This document shows positions 28,398 through 36,215 of a stretch of DNA of 47,900 bases, piece after piece. Below the pieces are notes generated by a model. The model worked only from the letters and a program-made list of their open reading frames with translations. It did no database searches and was not told the origin of the DNA. The DNA is from Spirochaetia bacterium (lineage in GTDB: Bacteria > Spirochaetota > Spirochaetia > Sphaerochaetales > Sphaerochaetaceae): assembly GCA_900769955.1 (NCBI GenBank), contig CAAGIP010000231.1, positions 1 through 47,900 on the forward strand. The letters run 5' to 3'. The number at the start of each line of letters is the position of its first letter. The first letter of the stretch is position 1. The translations under genes and the position numbers were made by a program.

Positions 28398-28937
28398 ATG
28401 TCACGTATCGGTAAATTACCCGTTGCAATCCCTGCCGGAGTAAAGGTCAGCGTAACTGACGAGCTCATCACTGTCGAGGGTCCCAAGGGAACACTCACAC
28501 AGAAGACACGCCCGGAAGTCACGATTGAGGTAAAGGACAACGAAGTTTTCGTTACCCGCCACGACGATGAGATGGCAAGCAGAAGCTGCCACGGCCTCTA
28601 CCGCCAGCTTATCCACAACATGATCGTGGGTGTAAGCCAGGGCTACACAAAGGTCCTCGTCATCAACGGTGTCGGTTACAGAGCCGAGCTCAAGGATAAC
28701 GTCCTCACACTGGCTCTCGGTTATTCAACGATCATCGACTACATCATTCCGGAAGGAATCACTGCCAAGGTTGATGGAACCAAGGTTGCCATTTCCGGTA
28801 TCGATAAGGCTAAAGTCGGTCAGGTCTGTGCCGAGATCCGCTCTCTCAGAGGTCCTGAACCCTATAAGGGCAAGGGCATCAAGTATGAGACCGAGAACAT
28901 CCGCCGCAAGGTCGGTAAGTCCGGTGGTAAGAAATAA
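28398..28937 (+). CDS. rplF: 50S ribosomal protein L6
   Basis: 179 aa. SRIGKLPVAIPAGVKVSV at the start and the conserved GPEPYKGKGIKYETENIRRKVGK at the end. It lies near the sarcin-ricin loop. SD AGGGAGGA. Confidence 0.98.
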   Translation: MSRIGKLPVAIPAGVKVSVTDELITVEGPKGTLTQKTRPEVTIEVKDNEVFVTRHDDEMASRSCHGLYRQLIHNMIVGVSQGYTKVLVINGVGYRAELKDNVLTLALGYSTIIDYIIPEGITAKVDGTKVAISGIDKAKVGQVCAEIRSLRGPEPYKGKGIKYETENIRRKVGKSGGKK

Positions 28938-28949
28938 GGGGTAGGTTAA

Positions 28950-29309
28950 ATGAACAGAATTGTCGATAAGAATCGCAAATTAGCAAAGCGTAAGGCACAT
29001 ATCAGGAAGAGAATCTCCGGTACTCCGGAGCGTCCCCGCATGACTGTGTTCAGAAGCAACCTCCACATGTATGTTCAGGTCATCGATGATGTCGCCGGAA
29101 AGACTCTTGTTTCCGCATCTACCGTCGAAGCTGACCTCAAGGGGCTTAAGAACAACGTTGCCGATGCTGCAAAGCTCGGTGAGACAGTCGGAAAGAGGCT
29201 TCTCGAGAAGAACATCGATACAGTGGTTTTCGACCGCAACGGTTACATCTACCACGGTATCGTCAAGGCCATCGCAGACGGTGCACGCGCTGCAGGCGTA
29301 AAGTTCTAA
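28950..29309 (+). CDS. rplR: 50S ribosomal protein L18
   Basis: 119 aa. AHIRKRISGTPERPRMTVFRSNLHMYVQVIDD and FDRNGYIYHGIVKAIADGARAAGVKF are diagnostic. It binds 5S rRNA with L5. Confidence 0.97.
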   Translation: MNRIVDKNRKLAKRKAHIRKRISGTPERPRMTVFRSNLHMYVQVIDDVAGKTLVSASTVEADLKGLKNNVADAAKLGETVGKRLLEKNIDTVVFDRNGYIYHGIVKAIADGARAAGVKF

Positions 29310-29319
29310 GGAGTTTGAT

Positions 29320-29826
29320 ATGGAAAAAGCTAGAGAAAAAGAAGTCAAGGACGGATACGTAGAAAAACTTATCAAACTCAACCGTGTTGCCAAGGTCGTT
29401 AAGGGTGGTAGAAGGTTCTCCTTCTCAGCTCTGGTCGTCGTTGGTTACGGTGATGGAAGGGTAGGCTACGGCTTCGGTAAGGCAAATGACGTGACCGATG
29501 CCATCAGAAAGGCAACAGATAAGGCTAAGTCAAGCCTGATCACAGTTCCTCTCAAGGGCAACACGATCCCTCATGAGATGCTCGGCAAGTTCAAGAGCGC
29601 AAGCGTTCTCGTCCGCCCGGCTGTTCCCGGTACCGGTGTCATTGCCGGTGGTGCAGTCCGTGCCGTTGCTGATGCAGCAGGTATCAAGGACATGCTCAGT
29701 AAGTCTCTCGGTTCAAAGAACTCGATCAACACCGTCAAGGCTACATTTGACGCTTTCGAGCACCTCTTTGATGCTAAGAAGGTCGCAGCTGACAGAGGTA
29801 AGTCTCTGAAGGAAATGTGGGGTTAA
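29320..29826 (+). CDS. rpsE: 30S ribosomal protein S5
   Basis: 168 aa. VEKLIKLNRVAKVVKGGRRFSFSALVVVGYGDGRVGYGFGKA and RPAVPGTGVIAGGAVRAVADAAGI match S5; residues tied to spectinomycin response lie in the KVVKGGR loop and look unchanged. It lies two bases before rpmD. Confidence 0.98.
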   Translation: MEKAREKEVKDGYVEKLIKLNRVAKVVKGGRRFSFSALVVVGYGDGRVGYGFGKANDVTDAIRKATDKAKSSLITVPLKGNTIPHEMLGKFKSASVLVRPAVPGTGVIAGGAVRAVADAAGIKDMLSKSLGSKNSINTVKATFDAFEHLFDAKKVAADRGKSLKEMWG

Positions 29827-29828
29827 TT

Positions 29829-30014
29829 ATGGCAGAGAAACAGATCAAGATCACACTCGTCCATTCAGTTGCAGGCACACTTCCCAAGCAGAGAAAGACC
29901 GTCAAGGCTTTAGGACTTGGTAAGATGCACAGCTCTGTTGTCCATGCTGCTACACCTGCCACACTCGGTATGGTTCGCACCGTGGCTCACTTAGTTAAAG
30001 TTGAGGAGATGTAA
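29829..30014 (+). CDS. rpmD: 50S ribosomal protein L30
   Basis: 61 aa from ATG 29829; the alternative GTG at 29817 overlaps rpsE and is rejected. KITLVHSVAGTLPKQRKTVKALGLGKMHSSVVH and TLGMVRTVAHLVKVEE match the single-domain L30. Confidence 0.96.
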   Translation: MAEKQIKITLVHSVAGTLPKQRKTVKALGLGKMHSSVVHAATPATLGMVRTVAHLVKVEEM

Positions 30015-30015
30015 G

Positions 30016-30447
30016 ATGGGACAGATTAACGCACCCTACGGTGCTAACACAAAGAAGACCATTGTCGGTCGCGGTGCTTCTTCCAAGGGAAGAGCCTGCG
30101 GTCGCGGTCATGACGGTCAGAACAGCCGCTCCGGCGGCGGTGTCCGCCTCGGTTTCGAGGGTGGACAGATGCCTCTTTACAGACGTATCGCACGTCGCGG
30201 CTTCTCCAATTGCCCCTTCAAGGTGACATACGAAGTTGTCTCCCTCTCAGCGATCAGCGAAAAGTACGCTGACGGTGAGACAGTCAGCCTCGAGACTCTT
30301 AAGGAAAAGGGTATTGTCAAGGGCAATGGTGTTCAGGTTAAGGTCCTCTCAAACGGAACCCTTACAAAGAAAGTCGCATTTGAAGGAGTATGTATGTCTC
30401 AGTCTGCGAAGGCAGCTGCTGAGGCGGCAGGTTGCTCCGTAAAATAA
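30016..30447 (+). CDS. rplO: 50S ribosomal protein L15
   Basis: 143 aa from ATG 30016, one base after the rpmD stop. The N-terminal glycine/arginine-rich extension (GRGASSKGRACGRGHDGQNS, GGGVRLGFEGGQMPLYRRIARRGF) is typical. The C-terminal half carries the globular domain. It lies 14 bp before secY. Confidence 0.97.
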   Translation: MGQINAPYGANTKKTIVGRGASSKGRACGRGHDGQNSRSGGGVRLGFEGGQMPLYRRIARRGFSNCPFKVTYEVVSLSAISEKYADGETVSLETLKEKGIVKGNGVQVKVLSNGTLTKKVAFEGVCMSQSAKAAAEAAGCSVK

Positions 30448-30461
30448 AAAAGAAGGCAATC

Positions 30462-31793
30462 ATGTCAAATTCACTCACAGATATGATGAGAATGAAGGAC
30501 ATCAGAACCAAAGTACTTATTACGATCGGCTTACTTGTCGTAAGCCGTATCGGAACGGTAATTCCCATTCCTGGTATCGATCCTAACGTTCTCGAGAACT
30601 ACTTCATGCTCCAGAGCAACTCCACCACGGTAGGATTTGCAGAGTACCTGAACTTCTTCTCAGGCGGTGCATTCAGCAACTTCTCGCTGTTCATGCTCGG
30701 TGTAATGCCTTACATCAGCACCCAGATCATCGTACAGCTTCTGATGCTTGTTGTGCCTTCTCTCAAGAAGCTTGCTCAGGATCCTCGCGGCAGCAAGAAG
30801 ATTCAGCAGTATACACGCTATGGCACGATTCTGGTATGTATGATCCAGGCTCTTGTCGTCACTGTATATGCGAAGTCTATTGAAAGCTATGGGTTCAATG
30901 TCATCACGATCGACAGCACAGTGCTCTTCACGATTGTTGCGATGATTTCAACGACTGCAGGTTCCATGCTCCTTATCTGGCTTGGTGACAAGATCACCCA
31001 GCACGGTATCGGAAACGGTATCTCCCTCCTGATCTTCGCAGGTATCGTGGCCAGAATGCCTTCAGCTTTCGGTACACTGATCAGCAGCATCTCTGCCGGA
31101 ACGCTCAACCCGGTCGCTCTCATCCTTGTCGTGATCATGTTCGTCTTCGTTGTCATCATGGTCGTCTACGAGGAACAGGGACAGAGGAAGATTCCCGTCA
31201 ACTACGCAAAGCGCGTCGTGGGCAGGAAAATGTACGGTGCAGGTTCATCCTACATTCCGTTCAAGATCAACCCCTCCGGAGTTATCCCCGTCATCTTCGC
31301 ATCCGCGCTGCTGACATTCCCGCTTCAGATTGCATCATCCCTCGGAAATAATGTAAGATGGTTGCAGTCAGTCGCCAATTTCTTAGATCCTCAGGGTGCC
31401 CCCTATCTGATTATCTACACCCTGCTGATTATAGGTTTTGCGTTCTTCTACACTCAGATCAGTCTCAATCCGGTCGAGATGGCTAAGAACATCAGGGACA
31501 ACGGCGGTTCAATCCCCGGCGTCAAGAACGAGAACATGGAGAAGTACCTCACAAAGGTCCTCAACAGAATCGTTCTTCCTGGTGCAATCTTCCTTGCTTT
31601 CATCGCCCTGATCCCGACTCTGATCCAGAAGCTTTTCAGCTTCCCTGCTTCCGTGGCAATGCTCTTCGGCGGTACCTCCCTGATCATCATGGTCGGTGTA
31701 TGCCTTGACACTGTCAGACAGCTTGATGGACTGATGAAGATGCATCACCACGATGGATTTGTCGGCTCAGGCCGCAAGACCAAAAAAATTTAG
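30462..31793 (+). CDS. secY: Preprotein translocase subunit SecY
   Basis: 443 aa with ten membrane helices. Landmarks: SRIGTVIPIPGIDPN in the first segment, FSGGAFSNFSLFMLGVMPYISTQIIVQLL (plug and helix 2), and the cytoplasmic loop with EQGQRKIPVNYAKR. Start ATG 30462; a start at 30432 inside rplO is rejected. It forms the protein-conducting channel with SecE (4237). In this lineage it is followed directly by rpmJ, without adk, map and infA. Confidence 0.98.
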   Translation: MSNSLTDMMRMKDIRTKVLITIGLLVVSRIGTVIPIPGIDPNVLENYFMLQSNSTTVGFAEYLNFFSGGAFSNFSLFMLGVMPYISTQIIVQLLMLVVPSLKKLAQDPRGSKKIQQYTRYGTILVCMIQALVVTVYAKSIESYGFNVITIDSTVLFTIVAMISTTAGSMLLIWLGDKITQHGIGNGISLLIFAGIVARMPSAFGTLISSISAGTLNPVALILVVIMFVFVVIMVVYEEQGQRKIPVNYAKRVVGRKMYGAGSSYIPFKINPSGVIPVIFASALLTFPLQIASSLGNNVRWLQSVANFLDPQGAPYLIIYTLLIIGFAFFYTQISLNPVEMAKNIRDNGGSIPGVKNENMEKYLTKVLNRIVLPGAIFLAFIALIPTLIQKLFSFPASVAMLFGGTSLIIMVGVCLDTVRQLDGLMKMHHHDGFVGSGRKTKKI

Positions 31794-31804
31794 GAGCTTT
31801 AACT

Positions 31805-31918
31805 ATGAAAGTAAGAGCAAGTGTTAAACCGATTTGTGACAAGTGCAAGGTCATCAGACGTGCAGGAGTTGTACGCATTGTCTGTGAGAACCCCAAGCAC
31901 AAGCAGAGACAAAAATAA
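31805..31918 (+). CDS. rpmJ: 50S ribosomal protein L36
   Basis: A 37-aa ORF too short for most scans, found from MKVRASVKPICDKCKVIRR. Zinc ligands Cys11, Cys14, Cys27 and His32 are all present, so this is the C+ form. It lies 11 bp after secY and 18 bp before rpsM, the usual place. Confidence 0.97.
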   Translation: MKVRASVKPICDKCKVIRRAGVVRIVCENPKHKQRQK

Positions 31919-31936
31919 TCTAGGAGGCCTTTAATT

Positions 31937-32302
31937 ATGGCACGTATCGCAGGTGTAGACTTGCCTAATAAGGCAGTCAAGATCGCCCTGACTTATATCT
32001 ATGGCATTGGCAGAGTTTCTGCTGAGGAAATCTGTGTTAAGACCAACATCGATCCCGATGTCAGGATCAACACTCTTTCCGCTGATGATATCGCTCTCCT
32101 CAGAAAGGTAATCGAAGAGGAGTACAAGATCGAAGGTCATCTCAGGACCGAGGTCGCTCTCAACATCAAGCGTCTGATGGACATCGGCTGCTACCGCGGT
32201 CTCAGACACAGAAAGGGACTTCCCGTCCGCGGTCAGAGAACAAAGACCAATGCACGCACACGCAAGGGTAAGAAGAAGACCGTTGCAGGAAAGAAGAAAT
32301 AA
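31937..32302 (+). CDS. rpsM: 30S ribosomal protein S13
   Basis: 121 aa. ARIAGVDLPNKAVKIALTYIYGIG and the basic tail block RGLRHRKGLPVRGQRTKTNARTRKGKKKT are diagnostic. It contacts P-site tRNA and bridges to the 50S subunit. SD AGGAGG. Confidence 0.98.
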   Translation: MARIAGVDLPNKAVKIALTYIYGIGRVSAEEICVKTNIDPDVRINTLSADDIALLRKVIEEEYKIEGHLRTEVALNIKRLMDIGCYRGLRHRKGLPVRGQRTKTNARTRKGKKKTVAGKKK

Positions 32303-32319
32303 GGGTTAGGTGAAGAAGT

Positions 32320-32697
32320 ATGGCTAATGTAAAACGCAAAGCTAAGAAGACAGTTATCGAAGGTAATGTCTATATCCAGGCTACATTCAACAACACTATC
32401 ATCACTGTGACTGACATTAACGGAAACGCCCTTTCATGGGCTTCTGCCGGTGGACTCGGTTTCAGAGGTGCTAAGAAGAGTACTCCTTATGCAGCTCAGA
32501 CCACATGTGAGACCGCTGCTAAGAAGGCTATGGATTTCGGTCTTAAGGAAGTCAACGTGTTCGTGAAGGGACCCGGTGTCGGACGTGAGAGTGCTATCAG
32601 GACTCTCGGAGTTCTCGGACTTAAGGTCCGCTCCATCCGCGATGTGACCCCGATCCCCCACAACGGCTGCCGCCCGAGAAAGTCACGCCGTGTATGA
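32320..32697 (+). CDS. rpsK: 30S ribosomal protein S11
   Basis: 125 aa. NVYIQATFNNTIITVTDINGNALSWASAGGLGFRGAKKSTPYAAQ and VTPIPHNGCRPRKSRRV are diagnostic. It lies on the 30S platform. rpsD, often next in other bacteria, is missing; rpoA follows directly after a hairpin. Confidence 0.98.
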   Translation: MANVKRKAKKTVIEGNVYIQATFNNTIITVTDINGNALSWASAGGLGFRGAKKSTPYAAQTTCETAAKKAMDFGLKEVNVFVKGPGVGRESAIRTLGVLGLKVRSIRDVTPIPHNGCRPRKSRRV

Positions 32698-32703
32698 CCC
32701 ATA

Positions 32704-32721
32704 CGGGAGCTTCTGCTCCCG
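32704..32721 (+). other. Hairpin between rpsK and rpoA
   Basis: CGGGAGC (32704-32710) pairs perfectly with GCTCCCG (32715-32721) over a TTCT loop, with a further possible CCC/GGG outer stem. No T-run follows; a role in processing or rpoA expression is inferred. The rest of the 74-bp spacer holds the rpoA SD (AAGGAG). Confidence 0.6.
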
Positions 32722-32771
32722 CGGGTATTTGTGTTCGTTGAACGCATGATTTAAAAAAACAAGGAGTAATC

Positions 32772-33827
32772 ATGGCACGTAAAAACCTACTGAAGGGCTT
32801 CAAGAAGCCTACCGGTATTTCCTATGACCAGAATGTGCTGACACCGGATTACGGCAAGTTTGTCGCATACCCCTTCGAAAGAGGATTCGGACATACAGTC
32901 GGTAACACTCTAAGACGTGTTCTACTCTCATCCATTCAGGGCTATGCCGTGACTGCAGTCCAGTTCACAACCTTCTCCAACGACGGTCGTGAGCCGCACA
33001 TCATCACATCGGAATATGAACCCATTCCCGGTGTGCGTGAGGATATCGCAGACATTGTCGCGGCACTGAAGAAACTTCAGATCGCCATGCCTGAAGACTG
33101 TGAAGGCACCACACTTACCATCTCCTGCAAGGGACCTGGAATCATTACCGGTGCAGACTTCGAAAAGGACCAGGTGACAATCACCAACAAGGACCTTGAG
33201 ATCTTCACGATGATGGATGACTGTGATCTTGAGATGGTTGTGGATATCAATCTCGGTCGTGGTTATGTTCCCTCCGAACTTAATGAAAAGTATTCTGAGG
33301 ACCTCGGTGTCATCGCCATCGATGCCTTCTTCTCTCCCGTCAAGAGAGTCAAGATCGCAATCGAGCCTACCAGGGTCGGTCAGAGGAACGATTACGATAA
33401 GCTCATCCTCGAGATTTACACGGATGGCACTATCGCTCCGGATGATGCTCTTGCTGAAGCTGCAAAGATCATCAAAGAGCACTTCTCCATCTTCATCAAC
33501 TTCGATGAGAGCCTCGTGAACAACAATGAGGAGATCGATGAGGAAGAGGCAAGGATCAGAAAGATCCTCGACACTTCCGTTGAAGAGCTCGAGCTCACTG
33601 TCCGTTCCTCCAACTGTCTGAAGAATGCCAACATCAGGACTATCGGAGATCTGACCAAGAAAACTGAAGAGGAAATTGCCAAGACAAGAAACTTCGGTAA
33701 GAAGTCCCTGTCTGAGATCAAGGATAAGCTCAAGGAGTGGAACCTCTCTCTCGGCATGACCGACTACAGTGTCTTAAAGACTGCTATAAAAGTTCCAGGT
33801 AACAAGGAAGAAGAAAATGAAGCATAG
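32772..33827 (+). CDS. rpoA: RNA polymerase alpha subunit
   Basis: 351 aa. The N-terminal domain has FERGFGHTVGNTLRRVLLSSIQGYAV (dimerisation), the C-terminal domain has SNCLKNANIRTIGDLTKKTEEEIAKTRNFGKKSLSEIKDKL, which binds UP elements and activators. It overlaps rplQ by 11 bases (ATGAAGCATAG contains the rplQ start and the rpoA stop). Confidence 0.98.
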   Translation: MARKNLLKGFKKPTGISYDQNVLTPDYGKFVAYPFERGFGHTVGNTLRRVLLSSIQGYAVTAVQFTTFSNDGREPHIITSEYEPIPGVREDIADIVAALKKLQIAMPEDCEGTTLTISCKGPGIITGADFEKDQVTITNKDLEIFTMMDDCDLEMVVDINLGRGYVPSELNEKYSEDLGVIAIDAFFSPVKRVKIAIEPTRVGQRNDYDKLILEIYTDGTIAPDDALAEAAKIIKEHFSIFINFDESLVNNNEEIDEEEARIRKILDTSVEELELTVRSSNCLKNANIRTIGDLTKKTEEEIAKTRNFGKKSLSEIKDKLKEWNLSLGMTDYSVLKTAIKVPGNKEEENEA

Positions 33828-34224
33828 AATCGGATTCAATGCGCTTTCACGCAACTCCAGCGAGCGCAAAGCGCTGAAGCGCAACATGGTCACTTCCCTC
33901 TTCAGATATGAGAGGATCGAGACCACAAAGGCAAAGGCCCTTGAAGTCAGAAGAATGGCTGAGAAGATGATCACACGCGCTAAGGAAGATACAGTCCACA
34001 ACCGCAGAATCGTCGCTCAGGACATCTACGACGAAGCTGTCGTGGCTAAGCTCTTCAAGGAAATCGCTCCCATGTTCGCAGAACGCAAGGGTGGTTACAC
34101 AAGAATCCTCAAGACCGGTAACCGTCTCGGGGATGCAGCTGAGATGGTAATCCTCGAGCTCGTCGAGAAGACAGAGAAAAAGGATGCCAAAGCTGAAAAG
34201 AAAGCCGCTAAGGAAGATAAATAA
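33817..34224 (+). CDS. rplQ: 50S ribosomal protein L17
   Basis: 135 aa. MKHRIGFNALSRNSSERKALKRNMVTSLF and GGYTRILKTGNRLGDAAEMVILELV match L17; the last 20 residues are a Lys/Glu/Ala-rich tail (TEKKDAKAEKKAAKEDK). The start lies inside the end of rpoA, so its translation is coupled. It is the last gene of the cluster. Confidence 0.98.
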   Translation: MKHRIGFNALSRNSSERKALKRNMVTSLFRYERIETTKAKALEVRRMAEKMITRAKEDTVHNRRIVAQDIYDEAVVAKLFKEIAPMFAERKGGYTRILKTGNRLGDAAEMVILELVEKTEKKDAKAEKKAAKEDK

Positions 34225-34260
34225 TCCTTAGGACTTCAGCAAACAGGATTAATTTCCTGA

Positions 34261-34288
34261 AGCCGTCACATTTGGTGGCGGTTTTTTT
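34261..34288 (+). terminator. Terminator of the tuf-rplQ operon
   Basis: CCGTCAC (34263-34269) pairs with GTGGCGG (34275-34281) over ATTTG, extended by A-T and G-T pairs, and is followed by seven T (34282-34288). Confidence 0.88.
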
Positions 34289-34368
34289 ATACCCTCCGGA
34301 TATCCCTTTTCCTGAATGATTCTTTGCAGATTCAAAATCATCTGATTGTCAGGTGAGTGGAGAATAAC

Positions 34369-34389
34369 ATCACGGGCGTCGTGATTTTT
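34369..34389 (+). terminator. Second terminator-like stem in the convergent spacer
   Basis: ATCACG (34369-34374) pairs with CGTGAT (34380-34385) and runs into five T. It lies between the end of the tuf-rplQ operon and the end of the minus-strand ADP-ribosylglycohydrolase pair, so it may act as a backup or bidirectional stop. Bases 34289-34368 show nothing else. Confidence 0.55.
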
Positions 34390-34410
34390 CTTATTAATTC
34401 TGGAACTGGA

Positions 34411-35190
34411 TCAGAACAGATTTGCTTCTATGAGATCCTTTCTTCTCAGGCTCCTTATCCACTCTTCAGGGATGCTGTCATAGCCGTACTTTATTCCGGC
34501 AAGACCTCCTGCCAGAGCTCCGATCGTATCGGTATCGCCTCCGAGGTTGATGGCTTTAAGGACGCATTCCTCGAAAGAAGAAGTAGTTGAAAAGGCATAG
34601 AGGGCACTGTTGAATGTGTCCTTCACATATGCGGAGGAAAGGATGGGAAGACTGAATGAAATAACATCTTCTTCTCCATTAATGATGGATTGTGCTGCCC
34701 TTACATATTCTATGCAGTACTGTATGGCAAGGGTGTGTCCATGAGTAAGTGTCACTACCTTCCTTATATCCTCATCGTTTATGTTTTCCACGAATGCCAG
34801 GGGAAGCATTCTCATAAGGGCACCGTTCCCGTTATTCCACTCGCTTGGGCGTCCGCAGTATGGATTGACGCCATCAAAGGCGTTTATCGCCTGAAGAGTG
34901 GAATTACCCACATTGATGACCTTCCCGTCAGGTGTGTAATCACCACGGTAGAGCCAGAAGGCAAGCCGCCTCATCATATCAAGGCAGTTGATCTTCCCAT
35001 ATTTCTTGATCGAGGCGCATGTGGCAAGAAGGACAGATGTGTCATCGGAAAAAGTTCCCTTCTCCTGATTCCAGGTGCCCCCACCGGTCATCCCGGTGCA
35101 GGTAAATGAGCCTCTTTCACAATATTCATAAGGAAGTCCAAGAGCATCCCCGACAGCAAAGCCATAAACGGCATCACGTAATTTACTCAT
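34411..35190 (-). CDS. ADP-ribosylglycohydrolase family protein (downstream paralogue)
   Basis: 259 aa DraG-like fold. Motifs that hold the two metal ions: GFAVGDALGLPYEY at the start, GTFSDDTS near residue 45 and GGDTDTIGALAGGLAGI near the C-terminus. These enzymes remove ADP-ribose from proteins, nucleic acids or small molecules; the substrate cannot be told here. It starts in a 4-base ATGA overlap with the stop of the paralogue upstream, so the two are co-translated. Both copies share frame, length and the MSKLRDA N-terminus, showing a tandem duplication. Confidence 0.9.
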   Translation of the reverse strand: MSKLRDAVYGFAVGDALGLPYEYCERGSFTCTGMTGGGTWNQEKGTFSDDTSVLLATCASIKKYGKINCLDMMRRLAFWLYRGDYTPDGKVINVGNSTLQAINAFDGVNPYCGRPSEWNNGNGALMRMLPLAFVENINDEDIRKVVTLTHGHTLAIQYCIEYVRAAQSIINGEEDVISFSLPILSSAYVKDTFNSALYAFSTTSSFEECVLKAINLGGDTDTIGALAGGLAGIKYGYDSIPEEWIRSLRRKDLIEANLF

Positions 35191-35969
35191 GGAAACAGGC
35201 AGCCCTCTATGATCTCTTTGCCCCTGAGACTGTCAAGCCAGTTACGGGGAATGCTTTCAAGGCCATACTTTATACCGGCAAGTCCTCCTGCTATGGCTGC
35301 GACAGTGTCAGTATCATCACCGAGATTGACTGCCTTCAGCACACACTCCTCATATGAGGAAGTCGTTGCAAGAGCGTACATGACCGCGTTGAAGGTGTCC
35401 CTGACAAAGCCTGAGGAACGTATGGGATTTTCATATTCGAAGATCACATCATCACCATTGATAAGAGCTCCTGCAAGACGTACATATCTGATGCAGTATG
35501 AGATACTCATTTCATGCGCATGGGTTAATGATGATACGGCTGCTATCTCCTTATCCGTAACACCAGGCACGAATGCAAGCGGAAGGATTCTCATCAGTGA
35601 ACCGTTTCCGTTGTCGCTCTCCCTTTTTCCTCCGCAGAACGGTGTTGTTCCGTCGTAGCGCTCAAGTGCCCGGAGGGTAGTGTTACCGATATCGAAAACC
35701 CGATTGTCCGGTGAGTATTTCCCCTCATTGAGCCAGAGAAGAAAACGCTGCATGATGTCATCGGGATTGATCATGCCGCAGATTCTGATGGAATCGGCTG
35801 TGGCAAGCGTCATTGACGTGTCATCTGAAAATGTCCCCTTTTCCTGAACGTGCGTACCATAGCCTACCATGCCTCTGCATGTGAAGGATCCTCTGCTTCT
35901 GAATTCATAGGGAACGCCGAGGGCGTCTCCCACAGCAAAGCCGTAAAGGGCATCACGCAATTTACTCAT
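35187..35969 (-). CDS. ADP-ribosylglycohydrolase family protein (upstream paralogue)
   Basis: 260 aa from ATG 35969 (a TTG eight codons upstream gives a poor N-terminus). It has GFAVGDALGVPYEF, GTFSDDTSM and a C-terminal GDDTDTVAAIAGGLAGI in which the family GGDTDT has become GDDTDT. The acid residues thought to bind metal are kept. There is no SD before the ATG; a -10-like TATTAT on the minus strand (35977-35982) lies 7 nt upstream, so the mRNA may be leaderless. First gene of a two-gene unit transcribed away from murR. Confidence 0.9.
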   Translation of the reverse strand: MSKLRDALYGFAVGDALGVPYEFRSRGSFTCRGMVGYGTHVQEKGTFSDDTSMTLATADSIRICGMINPDDIMQRFLLWLNEGKYSPDNRVFDIGNTTLRALERYDGTTPFCGGKRESDNGNGSLMRILPLAFVPGVTDKEIAAVSSLTHAHEMSISYCIRYVRLAGALINGDDVIFEYENPIRSSGFVRDTFNAVMYALATTSSYEECVLKAVNLGDDTDTVAAIAGGLAGIKYGLESIPRNWLDSLRGKEIIEGCLFP

Positions 35970-36084
35970 AACAGATATAATATAGTTGAACAATGATCAT
36001 TAACACTGCTGAAAGTGCAAAAAGATGCAAAAAAACAGACGAAATACGGTATTTTATGCAATTTCTAATCGTACGTAAGCAGGA

Positions 36085-36102
36085 TTTGGTTTACTAAACA
36101 AA
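36085..36102. promoter_or_regulatory. Near-palindrome in the divergent spacer
   Basis: An 18-nt near-perfect dyad, TTTGGTTTACTAAACAAA, halfway between the ADP-ribosylglycohydrolase unit and murR. It could be an operator for either side. The rest of 35970-36147 is AT-rich without a gene. Confidence 0.4.
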
Positions 36103-36147
36103 TTTATAGGGTATCAGTGATAATAAAGGAACTATGTTGCATTTCCT

Positions 36148-36209
36148 GTGAAAATAATTTCCAAAAGTGCGAAAAAAATTTTCACAAAAACTCTGACAGG
36201 GTTTAGAAT
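36148..36209 (+). promoter_or_regulatory. murR promoter with tandem operator palindromes
   Basis: Two 13-nt palindromes, GAAAATAATTTCC (36150-36162) and GAAAAAAATTTTC (36171-36183), 21 bp apart centre to centre. Arms GTGAAAAT (36148) and ATTTTCAC (36178) also form an outer inverted repeat. The second copy overlaps the -35 TTCACA (36181-36186); a 17-bp spacer leads to -10 TAGAAT (36204-36209), only 6 nt before the murR ATG. The same pair precedes murQ (41319-41351). Self-repression by MurR is inferred. Confidence 0.75.
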
Positions 36210-36215
36210 CAGGGT

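Noticed and set aside
36001..36060. Repeated TGCAAAAA/GATGCAAAAA motifs in the divergent spacer
   Set aside because: Short AT-rich similarity without symmetry or spacing; not enough to call a site.
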